From Gelidibacter maritimus (GTDB lineage: Bacteria; Bacteroidota; Bacteroidia; Flavobacteriales; Flavobacteriaceae): a DNA stretch of 64,000 nucleotides. The stretch lies in assembly GCF_014062315.1 (NCBI RefSeq), contig NZ_JACGLT010000002.1, positions 186,001-250,000 on the forward strand. The letters are read 5' to 3'. The translations under genes and the position numbers were made by a program. The notes beneath the pieces are model-generated. The model did no database searches. It was not told where the DNA came from and saw nothing but the letters and a program-made list of their open reading frames with translations. Below are positions 18,380 through 27,499 of the stretch, piece by piece; within the stretch, counting starts at the first letter, position 1; every line of letters begins with the position of its first letter.

Positions 18380-19753
18380 TTGCAAGACAAAAGAGAGAAC
18401 ATACAATTTGAGCTTACTGACGAACTTATTGAACAAGTCCAGCACCTTATCAGCGCTAAAAATGATAAAGAGCTCAACCGACTTCTAAATGAATTCCATT
18501 ATGCTGATATTGCCGAAATTCTAGATGAAGTCAATCTGGAAGAGGCCATGTATGTGATCAAACTTTTGGATTCTGAGACCACATCAGAAGTGTTGATGGA
18601 GTTGGATGAAGACAATCGTCAAAAAGTCTTACAAAATCTTTCGTCTAAGGAAATTGCAGATGAAGTTGAAGAGCTCGATACTGATGATGCAGCCGATATT
18701 ATTGCAGAACTCTCTATAGAACGGCAACGTGAGGTCATCCATCATATTGAGGATAAAGGGCACCGCGCTGAAATTACCGAATTATTAGCATACGACGAAG
18801 ATACTGCAGGAGGTCTTATGGCCAAAGAGTTGGTCAAAGTCTATGAAACGTGGACTGTTGCAGGGTGTTTGCGCCGAATCAGAGGACAGGCTAAAGATGT
18901 AACGAGAGTCCACTCTATTTATGTAGTCAACAAACAAAATAAACTCATTGGTCGGCTGTCTTTAAAAGACCTGATTGTTGCCAAAAGTGAAGAGAAAATT
19001 GCGGACATCTATATTAAGAATGTCGATTATGTTAAAGTAGACGAAGACCCTGAAGAGGTGGCCAAAATCATGGCTAAGTATGATTTGGAAGCTATTCCGG
19101 TGGTTGATGATGACATGGTCTTGTTAGGTCGAATTACGATTGACGATATTGTGGATGTTTTGATTGAGGAAGCCGACAAAGATTATCAGTTGGCTGCTGG
19201 TATTACTACCGATGTTGAAGCCGATGATAGCATCTGGCAACTCACAGTGGCACGTTTGCCTTGGCTTTTTATTGGTATGTTTGGTGGCATTGGGGCAGCA
19301 AGTATTATTAATGGTTTTAGTGATGCCATGCTACAATTTCCGGCCCTATTGCTGTTTATTCCATTGGTTCAGGCAACTGCAGGAAATGTTGGAGTACAGT
19401 CCTCAGCTATTGTGGTAAAAGGATTAGCAAACAACACTATTGATGGCAATATTGTAGGAAGGCTATTTAAAGAAATGCTGTTGGGTTTGGTCAACGGACT
19501 TGCTATCGCATTTGTGGTGCTTATCATTAGCCATTTTGGATTCAATACAACCTATATGGAATCGCTTACCATATGTGTTGCCTTGGTCACGGTTATTATC
19601 ATGGCTGCACTAATTGGCACTTTTATTCCAATATTCTTAGACAGACGCGGCATAGATGCCGCCGTAGCTACCGGACCATTTATAACTACAAGCAATGATA
19701 TTTTTGGAATTCTGACCTATTTTATCGTTGCGAAATTGATTTTAGGGTTTTAG
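18380..19753 (+). CDS. mgtE: Magnesium transporter MgtE
   Basis: This is a Mg2+ channel of the inner membrane, gated by intracellular magnesium. The 457 residues contain the N-terminal MgtE_N helical superhelix (about 20-125, with ADIAEILDEVNLEEA and DEVEELDTDDAADIIAEL). A pair of CBS domains follows (about 135-255), then five hydrophobic segments forming the pore, with GNVGVQSSAIVVKGLA matching the conserved GNxGxQSS motif. The start is a TTG at 18380, chosen because MQDKRENIQFELTDELIE matches the family N-terminus and no ATG precedes the N domain. It sits 18 nt after rsmA. Confidence 0.95.
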   Translation: MQDKRENIQFELTDELIEQVQHLISAKNDKELNRLLNEFHYADIAEILDEVNLEEAMYVIKLLDSETTSEVLMELDEDNRQKVLQNLSSKEIADEVEELDTDDAADIIAELSIERQREVIHHIEDKGHRAEITELLAYDEDTAGGLMAKELVKVYETWTVAGCLRRIRGQAKDVTRVHSIYVVNKQNKLIGRLSLKDLIVAKSEEKIADIYIKNVDYVKVDEDPEEVAKIMAKYDLEAIPVVDDDMVLLGRITIDDIVDVLIEEADKDYQLAAGITTDVEADDSIWQLTVARLPWLFIGMFGGIGAASIINGFSDAMLQFPALLLFIPLVQATAGNVGVQSSAIVVKGLANNTIDGNIVGRLFKEMLLGLVNGLAIAFVVLIISHFGFNTTYMESLTICVALVTVIIMAALIGTFIPIFLDRRGIDAAVATGPFITTSNDIFGILTYFIVAKLILGF

Positions 19754-20050
19754 GATTTTATAGCATCGAGGCTTCCGTTTTAAATTACGTTTTCTATTCC
19801 AATTTCTTAAAACTGTGAATTTCTAACACATCCCAATATTTCATAATTTGCATATCCGCCTTTAGTCTTAAAAATTCAAGTTTCAAAATCCCGTCCCTTT
19901 TACCAAGGGAAGCTGGATTTAAACTCAGAAAAGGGTTTAAAGCACTGTCGACAGGCAGGCGGAAGGGTTTTATATTAGAAATGTTTCTCTCTATTTATAT
20001 GTTTAACTCTATTTCCTTAATTTTGAGATTATGAACCTTTAAAATTGAGA
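19754..20050. other. Intergenic region downstream of mgtE
   Basis: A 300-nt spacer without a coding frame. A CCCTT-5 nt-AAGGG hairpin near 19908 and a G-rich stretch (GTCGACAGGCAGGCGG) near 19947 look like remains of an intergenic repeat, but no clear boundaries can be set. It ends in the hairpin repeat at 20051. Confidence 0.35.
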
Positions 20051-20068
20051 TTCCTGCTTTCGCAGGAA
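20051..20068 (+). repeat. Start-codon-proximal hairpin repeat, copy 1
   Basis: A perfect 7-bp hairpin, TTCCTGC-TTTC-GCAGGAA, ends 6 nt before the ATG at 20075. Its 3' arm contains AGGAA at Shine-Dalgarno distance. It is the cleanest plus-strand copy of the family described in the findings. Confidence 0.75.
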
Positions 20069-20074
20069 GTAAAC

Positions 20075-21037
20075 ATGAAAATCCTCCATCTCGATACCAA
20101 TCACCCACTCCTTATCAATCAACTCAGTGTTTTGGGTTTTGACAACGATGAAGATTACACCTCTTCAAAAGAAGCTATTGAAACTAAAATCCACCACTAT
20201 GATGGGATCATCATAAGAAGCCGGTTTAGTATTGACCGTCAATTCTTGGACGCCGCCAAAAAACTTATATTTATAGGGCGTGTGGGCGCAGGATTGGAAA
20301 ATATTGATGGTGATTATGCACAAAAAAAAGGCGTCCATCTCATTGCAGCACCAGAAGGCAATAGGAATGCCGTGGGAGAACACGCATTAGGCATGTTGCT
20401 GTCTTTATTTAACAAACTTAATAAAGCCGATCAGGAAGTGCGCTCGGGACAATGGTTTCGTGAGGCCAACAGAGGGATTGAACTGGATGGAAAAACCGTT
20501 GGCCTTATTGGTTATGGGAATATGGGGAAAGCCTTTGCCAAAAAATTGCGCGGATTTGATACGGAAGTTTTATGCTACGACATTAAGACCAATGTGGGAG
20601 ATGAGAATGCACGTCAAGTATCACTCAAAGAATTTCAGGAATCAACGGATGTCGTAAGTCTGCACACGCCACAAACCCCACTGACTTTAGGCATGGTCAA
20701 CACTGATTTTATCGATGCCTTTTCAAAACCATTTTGGTTGATCAATACCGCTCGCGGGAAAAGTGTCGTCACTAAAGATTTGGTAGTAGCTTTAAAATCA
20801 GGTAAAGTTCTTGGCGCTGGTTTGGACGTCTTAGAATATGAAAAATCATCTTTTGAAGCCTTATTTACCTCTGAAATTCCAGAAGCCTTCCAATATCTCA
20901 TCAATGCGGAGAATGTGCTTCTCACACCACATGTTGCCGGCTGGACGGTTGAAAGCAAAGAGAAATTGGCGCAGACAATTGTTGATAAGATAGAAGCATT
21001 GTCAAAGTCGGTGGCCCAACAACACCCCATGATTTAA
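20075..21037 (+). CDS. D-2-hydroxyacid dehydrogenase (phosphoglycerate dehydrogenase-like)
   Basis: This is an NAD-dependent oxidoreductase of 320 residues. The Rossmann fold motif GLIGYGNMGKAFAKKL is central. The catalytic trio is visible as Arg in NTARGKSVV, Glu near GLDVLEYE and His in LLTPHVAGWT. It lacks the ACT or extended regulatory domain of long SerA proteins, so it is the short form; 3-phosphoglycerate, 2-oxoacids or other substrates are all possible. The ATG at 20075 is preferred, since a frame-open ATG 30 nt upstream would read through the hairpin repeat that precedes the gene. It is a single gene with no operon partner. Confidence 0.85.
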   Translation: MKILHLDTNHPLLINQLSVLGFDNDEDYTSSKEAIETKIHHYDGIIIRSRFSIDRQFLDAAKKLIFIGRVGAGLENIDGDYAQKKGVHLIAAPEGNRNAVGEHALGMLLSLFNKLNKADQEVRSGQWFREANRGIELDGKTVGLIGYGNMGKAFAKKLRGFDTEVLCYDIKTNVGDENARQVSLKEFQESTDVVSLHTPQTPLTLGMVNTDFIDAFSKPFWLINTARGKSVVTKDLVVALKSGKVLGAGLDVLEYEKSSFEALFTSEIPEAFQYLINAENVLLTPHVAGWTVESKEKLAQTIVDKIEALSKSVAQQHPMI

Positions 21038-21129
21038 CACAAATTTACCTCAATGTTGAGCCAAGGCGTAGTGATCAATTTACCATATTAACGTGAGATT
21101 TTTACGTCACAACGATGAACTTATCTTTA

Positions 21130-21161
21130 TTGTCGAATCAAAGGTTTTTTTATTATCTTTA
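21130..21161 (+). promoter_or_regulatory. Promoter of the Tic20-like protein gene
   Basis: TTG (21130-21132), a 21-nt spacer, then TATCTTTA (21154-21161), one mismatch from the flavobacterial -7 box. It lies 30 nt before the ATG at 21192. Confidence 0.45.
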
Positions 21162-21191
21162 AACTTCTAACTTTAAAAACATTACAACAAA

Positions 21192-21647
21192 ATGGCTGAT
21201 AATAAAAACTTAGGCGACGATCTAAACAATATGATAGACGACACCAAAAATAACACTACAGATTTCACCGACAGTACTCAACAAAAAACTGATGCATTTT
21301 CTGAAGATGCAAAACGATCCGCCCATGATATTGAAAGCGATGTGAACGCGGTGTCGAAAGATGGCAAGAACATTGCCCTCATTGCGCATCTTACTTTAAT
21401 TGGTTGGATCATTGCCTTCGTGATGAACAATAACACGAAAAGTGAATTTGGTTCATTTTATATCCGACAGGTTTTGGGATTGGGTCTCTGCGGACTTGTA
21501 CTAAGTTTCATACCACTTTTGGGATGGATTGTTAGCTTATTGATTTTAGTTCTTTGGATCATGAGCCTTATTGGCGCACTTAATGGTGAGAAGAAATTAA
21601 CGCCTGTCTTGGGAGAGTATTTTCAGGACTGGTTTAAGTCCTTATAG
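21192..21647 (+). CDS. Tic20-like / DUF4870 small membrane protein
   Basis: The protein has 151 residues. The first 60 are polar and acidic, rich in D, N, K and S. Then come a conserved segment, KNIALIAHLTLIGWIIAFVMNNNTKSEFGSFYIRQVLGL, and two more hydrophobic helices. The order IAHL-TM-NxxxKSEFxxFYIRQ-TM-TM matches the DUF4870/Tic20-like family, whose role in bacteria is unknown. A promoter lies upstream and a strong terminator follows, so it is a single-gene unit. The name describes fold similarity only; a chloroplast-like protein import role should not be assumed. Confidence 0.78.
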   Translation: MADNKNLGDDLNNMIDDTKNNTTDFTDSTQQKTDAFSEDAKRSAHDIESDVNAVSKDGKNIALIAHLTLIGWIIAFVMNNNTKSEFGSFYIRQVLGLGLCGLVLSFIPLLGWIVSLLILVLWIMSLIGALNGEKKLTPVLGEYFQDWFKSL

Positions 21648-21671
21648 GATTCTAATTTAAAATAATCTAAA

Positions 21672-21706
21672 AGAGCTAAATTGAAGATAATTTGGCTCTT
21701 TTTTTA
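21672..21706 (+). terminator. Terminator of the Tic20-like gene
   Basis: An 11-bp stem (AGAGCTAAATT / AATTTGGCTCT, with one G-U pair) with a 6-nt loop, then eight T. It could also work leftward for the barrel gene, since the other side carries four T. Confidence 0.85.
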
Positions 21707-21788
21707 TGTTACCATAGAATACATCTTCTTGATTATTCAAACCTATTGATATTCAGAAACTCCAACGTCAAACAGACTTTATCCACAC

Positions 21789-24461
21789 CTAAAAACTAAA
21801 GTCAATTCCTAAAAGAAGGATTCTTGGCATTAATCTATAGGATGTGCTAAACGTACCAATATCTGATATAAAACGCTCCCTGAATGTTTTAACGTTTAAC
21901 AAGTTCTTTCCGGTCAATGTAAAGGTTACATTCCTTTTCTTTATTTTATATTTCGTCTCAAAGTCTAAAAAATAATAGGATTTGTCTGTATTAAAATTCC
22001 CAAAATAATACCTTTCAGATTGAATTTCCGCATTGAAGTTCTGATTGAAATTAAAGTTTAGATCAAGAAAACTTGTATTGTTGGTATTAGAAAACTTGGA
22101 AGTTGTCTTTACAACGCTGCTATTCCATTTGGTGCCTAGATTATAATTAAATAATCCATCAAAAGCTGAACGCAGCTCAAATCCATATTCATAACTTGTG
22201 TTTTGTACTAACCTCAGCTCTGAATTATTCACACTGTTTTTAAAATCAGACTTGAAAAAACTAAATTTCAATTTTAAGTTGCTGGTCATAAACTTTAAAT
22301 ATCTATCAATATTTACATCGCCTATTAAAGTTTCAGAGTCATTAATACGAATGATATTAGTCAACGTATAATCGGGATCAATTATAGTATTAGTTGAGAA
22401 AAAATCATGACTCTTAAGATAGGAAACTCTGGCAGTTGCAAAAAAGCTTTTGGTCCACCTTCCCAAACTATAGCCTAAAGTTAATCCACTCGAATTAACT
22501 TGATTTAACCCTGCGCCTCCTCTTAAAAAATCTTTGTTATTTGTCAGCACATAATCATCAAACACCTGAAGCAGCGAAGCATTTGTAAAATTATTATTAT
22601 AACTCAAACTCAATTTGTTGTTCTCATTAATTTCATAACTCAAAGAAAGAGAGGGGCTCACAAACAGTGGAGATTGTGATTCTTCATTTCCATAACTTTC
22701 AAAGTTATTGAACAATTGATTAAAGTCCAATTTAGCATTTAGGGCATAGTTCCCAAATTTAATCTTGTATTTGGCATTAGCATACAATTTACCAACAGTA
22801 TATTTTAAGTCATTTTTGAAATCTGAAGTGACCTCATCTCCATAGAAATCAATCAAATCTAAATGAGATTTCAAAAAATCGATTCTATTTGTAAAACCAA
22901 TTTTCAGTTCCAACAAGTCATCTTTTTTCTTTCGATCCAATAAATGCGCTTCAAATCCTGTAAAGTACATTTGGTTATTGCTAAACTGACTTGCTGAGGT
23001 TACATCGACATCAGGAAATAAATCACCAAAAACAACTGTGTCTAATGTATAGTTTTGAGGTTTTTTTTCATAAATATAAACTCCAGATAAAGCTAAAACT
23101 TTTTTGGCAGCTAACTTATTAGTATAAATTGTTTTGTACGTAAAACGCTCATTATGGTCAGACAAAAATTGATGTATTGGAACGCTATTAAATTCGAGTT
23201 GACTATTTGAGTTTTCATCTCCACGTTTGTAGGTAGCATCTATTTCCAACAATTCTTTTTGTGAGATATCGTAATCAAAATCAATGGCACCAGAGCCAGA
23301 AAACATAGTTTTATTGACCTGATTTGATTCTCTATTTGTAAAACTTACGGATGAAGTGCTATAATTTTGAATACTTTGCTGTACAAAAGCCTTCTCGTCC
23401 CAATTAAATAGACCATTGGTTATAATTTTTATCTTTTCATTAATTTTAAAGATGGAATTAAGAGACAACAGCTCTTGATTATTCAGATTGAATCGACTTT
23501 TCTTTAAAGACAACTCATAAGCATCCAAACAAATAAGACTACGCGCCATTTCCCTATTACCAATGGCACCAACCTCATTGAGATCCGACGCTGAAATGTA
23601 TATTGAAGACTCTCCTCCGGAGGACTCTCCAATATTGTTCAAATTGGTTAGGAAGTAGTGTTTCCCTACCTCTCCAAAGCGCATGGCGTTTGCTCTTACT
23701 TGGTATCTGTTTGCCGTTGTAAGCCCGTAAGCGAGACTCGCGTTGCCAAACCAATCAATCTTTCTATCTTTTTTAAGTTTCAAGTTGACAGCAACTTTAT
23801 GACTCTCTTCAATATCCTTTAAAAGTCTGTTATTGGAATACTTTTGATAGATTTCAACTTTCTCAACCAGATCTGCATTTAGGTTTTTGGTCAATAGCTG
23901 ATATCGTTTTTTAAAAAAGTCATCGCCATCAACCATAACCTTTTCAATTTCTTGATTGCCAATTTTTACCGTACCATCAGCTGCGACATTAAAGCCTGGA
24001 AGATTCTTGAGTAAATCTTCAACTGTGGTTTCGTTTCCTTTAAGAAATGCACCAACAGTTAAAATAACAGTGTCCTTTTTGACGACTATAGCCTTTTCGG
24101 TCTGAATTATAACTTCATTGAGTTCAGTAGCTTGCTCTTGTAGCGTGACATTCCATGTTAGGTTATAATTTTCGAATATGATTTTTTCAGACTTCGGTTG
24201 ATACGATAACGCGTTAAAACTTATGACATATTCCCCAGCTTCTTTTACTGTAATCTCATATCTTCCCTGTTCATCGGTAGTAGTGTAGTTAATGATTTGT
24301 TTGTTCAATGAATCTCTAAGAATGACATTGACATAGACAATGGGGTTTTTTAATGTATCGGAGACTTGTCCTTTTATTGTTTGGGCATACATAAAATTGC
24401 CTAATAGCAAGAGAACTATTAGGCAATAGAATTTTTGTGATTTTAACAAGAGTATCTTCAT
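21789..24461 (-). CDS. Outer membrane beta-barrel (TonB-receptor-like) protein, GLPGLI locus 1
   Basis: The protein has 890 residues. It has a signal peptide (to about 27, ending FMYAQ), then a carboxypeptidase-regulatory-like domain (about 29-115) and a plug-like region (about 120-225, with VEDLLKNLPGFNVAADGTVKIG and VMVDGDDFFKKRYQLLTKNL). A large barrel ending in LLLGIDFSF completes it. It belongs to the Bacteroidota group of TonB-like barrels that travel with GLPGLI proteins. Its ATG overlaps the stop of the upstream GLPGLI gene by 1 nt (TAATG), so the two are translationally coupled. The substrate is unknown. It is paralogous in layout to the barrel at 52.9 kb. Confidence 0.85.
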   Translation of the reverse strand: MKILLLKSQKFYCLIVLLLLGNFMYAQTIKGQVSDTLKNPIVYVNVILRDSLNKQIINYTTTDEQGRYEITVKEAGEYVISFNALSYQPKSEKIIFENYNLTWNVTLQEQATELNEVIIQTEKAIVVKKDTVILTVGAFLKGNETTVEDLLKNLPGFNVAADGTVKIGNQEIEKVMVDGDDFFKKRYQLLTKNLNADLVEKVEIYQKYSNNRLLKDIEESHKVAVNLKLKKDRKIDWFGNASLAYGLTTANRYQVRANAMRFGEVGKHYFLTNLNNIGESSGGESSIYISASDLNEVGAIGNREMARSLICLDAYELSLKKSRFNLNNQELLSLNSIFKINEKIKIITNGLFNWDEKAFVQQSIQNYSTSSVSFTNRESNQVNKTMFSGSGAIDFDYDISQKELLEIDATYKRGDENSNSQLEFNSVPIHQFLSDHNERFTYKTIYTNKLAAKKVLALSGVYIYEKKPQNYTLDTVVFGDLFPDVDVTSASQFSNNQMYFTGFEAHLLDRKKKDDLLELKIGFTNRIDFLKSHLDLIDFYGDEVTSDFKNDLKYTVGKLYANAKYKIKFGNYALNAKLDFNQLFNNFESYGNEESQSPLFVSPSLSLSYEINENNKLSLSYNNNFTNASLLQVFDDYVLTNNKDFLRGGAGLNQVNSSGLTLGYSLGRWTKSFFATARVSYLKSHDFFSTNTIIDPDYTLTNIIRINDSETLIGDVNIDRYLKFMTSNLKLKFSFFKSDFKNSVNNSELRLVQNTSYEYGFELRSAFDGLFNYNLGTKWNSSVVKTTSKFSNTNNTSFLDLNFNFNQNFNAEIQSERYYFGNFNTDKSYYFLDFETKYKIKKRNVTFTLTGKNLLNVKTFRERFISDIGTFSTSYRLMPRILLLGIDFSF

Positions 24462-25264
24462 TAATTTTTCTTATCCTCGTCAAGTTCCCATTCATAAACC
24501 AATTCAATACCTTTATTTTCATTTTTGCTCTCAACAATACGTGTTCCTTTTGGCAACTTAGAGAGTCTCATCTTTTCATCTTCAGTTCTTTTCTCAGATT
24601 GTCTTTTGAGATAGTCTCTTAAAGACATGACTTTAAAATTAGCACCCGAATGTACTGCATCTAAGGTTTTGTCAATTTGAATAGGGTATTGAATTTTTGT
24701 TGCGCTCCATTCAAATAAATTGTCCACATCATGTACTTGCAAAATTAACCCTGGCAAGTCATGAAATTTCCACGGTCCAAATGAAACTGGAATATCCGTA
24801 GTAAACCAAACAATATACTGTCTACCTCGGAAGTCCACTGTGGCTTTTGTACATTTAAAATTTTGGATGGTTTTAGTTTCATCGGAAAGTTTCCAATCAA
24901 ATTTTACACCATTATCTTCAATAACGATAGGCTTCCCATTGTCCAACAAATTTAGAGAAATACGATTGTCAATCTTATTATAAATAAGTGTGCTTGAATC
25001 CCCAACATCCACAGAAGTAAATACGTGAAATGAAGATTCATCATTTTGATTTTTTACAACCTTAGAAATATTCTTGAACTTATCATTGTTGAAAAAAACG
25101 GTGTAATGAGATAAATTGTCTTCAGCAACCAAAATGGCATTCATTTTAAAAGAACCCGTTTCCTTGACTACATTAACGGTATGCTCATACTCAACATATA
25201 AATATTGACCGAAAATTGGAGCTATTATTAAACCAAATAATATGGATAGAAATTTGTTCTTCAT
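24461..25264 (-). CDS. GLPGLI family protein (locus 1)
   Basis: An exported protein of 267 residues with a signal peptide (MKNKFLSILFGLIIAPIFGQ). The family signature is present as GPWKFHDLPGLILQV, with D in place of the first G. It is preceded by the conserved block KCTKATVDFRGRQYIVWFTTDIP, typical of the GLPGLI family. The C-terminal third is charged and probably helical. The family is found almost only in Bacteroidota, is usually beside an outer membrane barrel, and has no assigned function. Here it is the first gene and its stop overlaps the barrel's start. Confidence 0.88.
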   Translation of the reverse strand: MKNKFLSILFGLIIAPIFGQYLYVEYEHTVNVVKETGSFKMNAILVAEDNLSHYTVFFNNDKFKNISKVVKNQNDESSFHVFTSVDVGDSSTLIYNKIDNRISLNLLDNGKPIVIEDNGVKFDWKLSDETKTIQNFKCTKATVDFRGRQYIVWFTTDIPVSFGPWKFHDLPGLILQVHDVDNLFEWSATKIQYPIQIDKTLDAVHSGANFKVMSLRDYLKRQSEKRTEDEKMRLSKLPKGTRIVESKNENKGIELVYEWELDEDKKN

Positions 25265-25573
25265 ATTAATAATATTAAAAAAAAGCTATAGCCGGAATTG
25301 ACATAATCAAACGTGGTGACATCATTAAGAATATTTCAATGTACACGTTATCAAGACACAGCTAAACGCTATAAATTTACAATAAAGAAAAACAGATATC
25401 TAAACTTCTAGATAAGAAAGAGCGAAATTCACCGTCTAAACCAAAGAATCCGAAGGCTGTGCTATACTTGAATAGTACGGGAAATCCGTAACTAAATTAA
25501 GCTTCACAAGAAAGTTTTAACTTTTTATTATCAATTAAGAAAGGTGATTTTAAGCAGTCAGTCAGCATTATCT
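25265..25573. other. Intergenic region upstream of the first GLPGLI gene
   Basis: This 309-nt A+T-rich spacer must hold the leftward promoter of the GLPGLI/barrel pair and the 3' end of the OlsF gene. I see no coding frame, no convincing terminator and no repeat. Confidence 0.4.
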
Positions 25574-27430
25574 TTAATCCTCAGACGCATCCCCATTCTC
25601 CGCAAATTTCCGCTCCATCTCGGCTTGGAATTCTTCCATCACAGGTTTGACGGTGCTTTCGGGCAAATCGGCTATCCGGATATACATTAAGCCATCCACT
25701 GCGTTATTAAATAGTGGATCGACGTTAAAGGCCACTACTTTTGCATTTTGTTTAATATACTTTTTTATAAGAATCGGTAGACGCAAGGTCCCTGGCTCAA
25801 GTTCATCAATAATTCTATCAAATTTCACCAAGTCAGCTTCTGTTTCGTCAAATACAAAATCTTTGTCGGCATCTTTTAATTTGACTTTAAACTCTTTTTT
25901 AGGATGCACATATTGCGCGATATAGGGATCGTAATAATTGGATTTCATGAACTCAATCATCAGCGATTTAGAAAAACTGGTGAATTTATCGCTTATGGTC
26001 ACGCCGCCAATTAAATACTTGTGTTCTGGATAGCGCAAAGTGGTGTGGACAATACCTTTCCACAACAGAAACAACGGCATCGGTTTGAGTTGGTAATCTT
26101 TAATGATAAAAGCACGGCCCATTTCAATGGACTCGCTCATCATTTTATAAAGTTCGGGTTCAAATCGGAATAAGTCCTGAAGGTAAAAGCCGTCAATCCC
26201 ATGTTCGGCAAAAATCTTGGAACCCAAACCCATCCTATAGGCCCCTGCTACCATATTGGTAGTATTGTCCCATAAGAACATGTGGTGGTAATAGTTATCA
26301 AACTGGTCTAAATCTATAGCCTCATTGGTGCCCTCGCCTACTTCTCTAAAGGTAATTTCGCGCAGACGGCCTATTTCACGCAGAATATTGGGAATGCTTT
26401 GCGCATCAGCAAAAAACACTTCGTAATTTTTGCTTTCCAATAGTCGCCCGTCATTATCACGTAAAAAATCGACCTCCTTCTGCATACTTTCCAAACATAC
26501 TGGGGTCACAATATTCTTGATTGATTTTCGAACTTTTAAGGTCGATGAGATATTGCTGAGAATGTTCCCTTTCTGATCAAAAGAATTGGATAACATATAG
26601 GTTTTCTTTCTCAGAAATTCTGAAAACTCTTTCAAGGTCGTATGTTCCTTTTGGTCGGCAACAGAAATTGGCCGCCCAATTCGCACCTTTATAACGCGCC
26701 GCTTTTGGGTCAGCAATTCTGATGGTAACTTAGCGGTCCTGAACGTATCACTGATCTTGGATAACTTATAAAAAAGTTTGCTGTTCTTGGCATGAAAATA
26801 AATCGGAACTACAGGAACTTCAGCTTTCTGAACAAGTTTCATGGCAGCTTCTTCCCAAGGACGGTCAATGACCAATTTACCGTCTTTATAGGTCGATACT
26901 TCACCTGCAGGAAAAATGCCCAACGGATGACCATCACGCAAATGTGAAATAGCGTTTTTAAACCCAGCAATACTCGATTTAACATCCTTCCTATCCTCAA
27001 ACGGATTAACGGGCATGATAAAAGGTTTCATCGGCTCGATCCGGTGTAAAAGGAAATTGGCAATAATCTTGAAATCTTCACGCTGCTCCAACATCAATTT
27101 CAACAATAAAATACCATCAATACCACCCAGCGGATGGTTGGACAAGGTTATATAGGCACCATCTTTTGGCAAACGTTTCAGGTCGTCTTCAGGAATCTCA
27201 AATCGGATTTGGAAATCTTCTAAAATAGCATCCAAAAACTCGACATTTTTCAAATGCTTGTTGCGATCATAAATTTTGTTAAGCGTAGATATCTTAAGCA
27301 ACTTCATGAGCAGCCAACCAGTAAATGTACCAAAGGCACCATACTTGTCTAAGTGTATAGCCTTAGCGACTTCTTTTGCATTTACTAATCCTGTTTCCTG
27401 CTGTTTGGTCATGGTTACAAACCTAATCAT
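25574..27430 (-). CDS. olsF: Bifunctional ornithine lipid synthase-like acyltransferase (OlsF type)
   Basis: A fusion of 618 residues. The N-terminal half (about 60-290) is a PlsC-like acyltransferase with NHPLGGIDG at 98-106 (a variant of the H-x4-D motif) and FPAGEVS near 173. The C-terminal half (about 330-560) is a GNAT-type N-acyltransferase of the OlsB/hemolysin group. Fused enzymes of this order, OlsF, are known to make ornithine lipids in Serratia and in Flavobacterium johnsoniae: one half N-acylates ornithine and the other O-acylates the product. The true start may be the ATG at 27412 (MTKQQETG). It is the last gene of a leftward cluster, 69 nt after the aspartokinase. Confidence 0.8.
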   Translation of the reverse strand: MIRFVTMTKQQETGLVNAKEVAKAIHLDKYGAFGTFTGWLLMKLLKISTLNKIYDRNKHLKNVEFLDAILEDFQIRFEIPEDDLKRLPKDGAYITLSNHPLGGIDGILLLKLMLEQREDFKIIANFLLHRIEPMKPFIMPVNPFEDRKDVKSSIAGFKNAISHLRDGHPLGIFPAGEVSTYKDGKLVIDRPWEEAAMKLVQKAEVPVVPIYFHAKNSKLFYKLSKISDTFRTAKLPSELLTQKRRVIKVRIGRPISVADQKEHTTLKEFSEFLRKKTYMLSNSFDQKGNILSNISSTLKVRKSIKNIVTPVCLESMQKEVDFLRDNDGRLLESKNYEVFFADAQSIPNILREIGRLREITFREVGEGTNEAIDLDQFDNYYHHMFLWDNTTNMVAGAYRMGLGSKIFAEHGIDGFYLQDLFRFEPELYKMMSESIEMGRAFIIKDYQLKPMPLFLLWKGIVHTTLRYPEHKYLIGGVTISDKFTSFSKSLMIEFMKSNYYDPYIAQYVHPKKEFKVKLKDADKDFVFDETEADLVKFDRIIDELEPGTLRLPILIKKYIKQNAKVVAFNVDPLFNNAVDGLMYIRIADLPESTVKPVMEEFQAEMERKFAENGDASED

Positions 27431-27499
27431 TTTTTTTAATAAATCACTTTGATGATTTCTCTCAAAGCCACAACTTAAAGAACAATAATACTCCTAAAA

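Noticed and set aside
27413-27420. TAGGTTTG box just before the OlsF-like gene
   Set aside because: It matches the -7 consensus, but no TTG lies at proper spacing and a start there would leave no leader at all; chance match within an A+T-rich gap.
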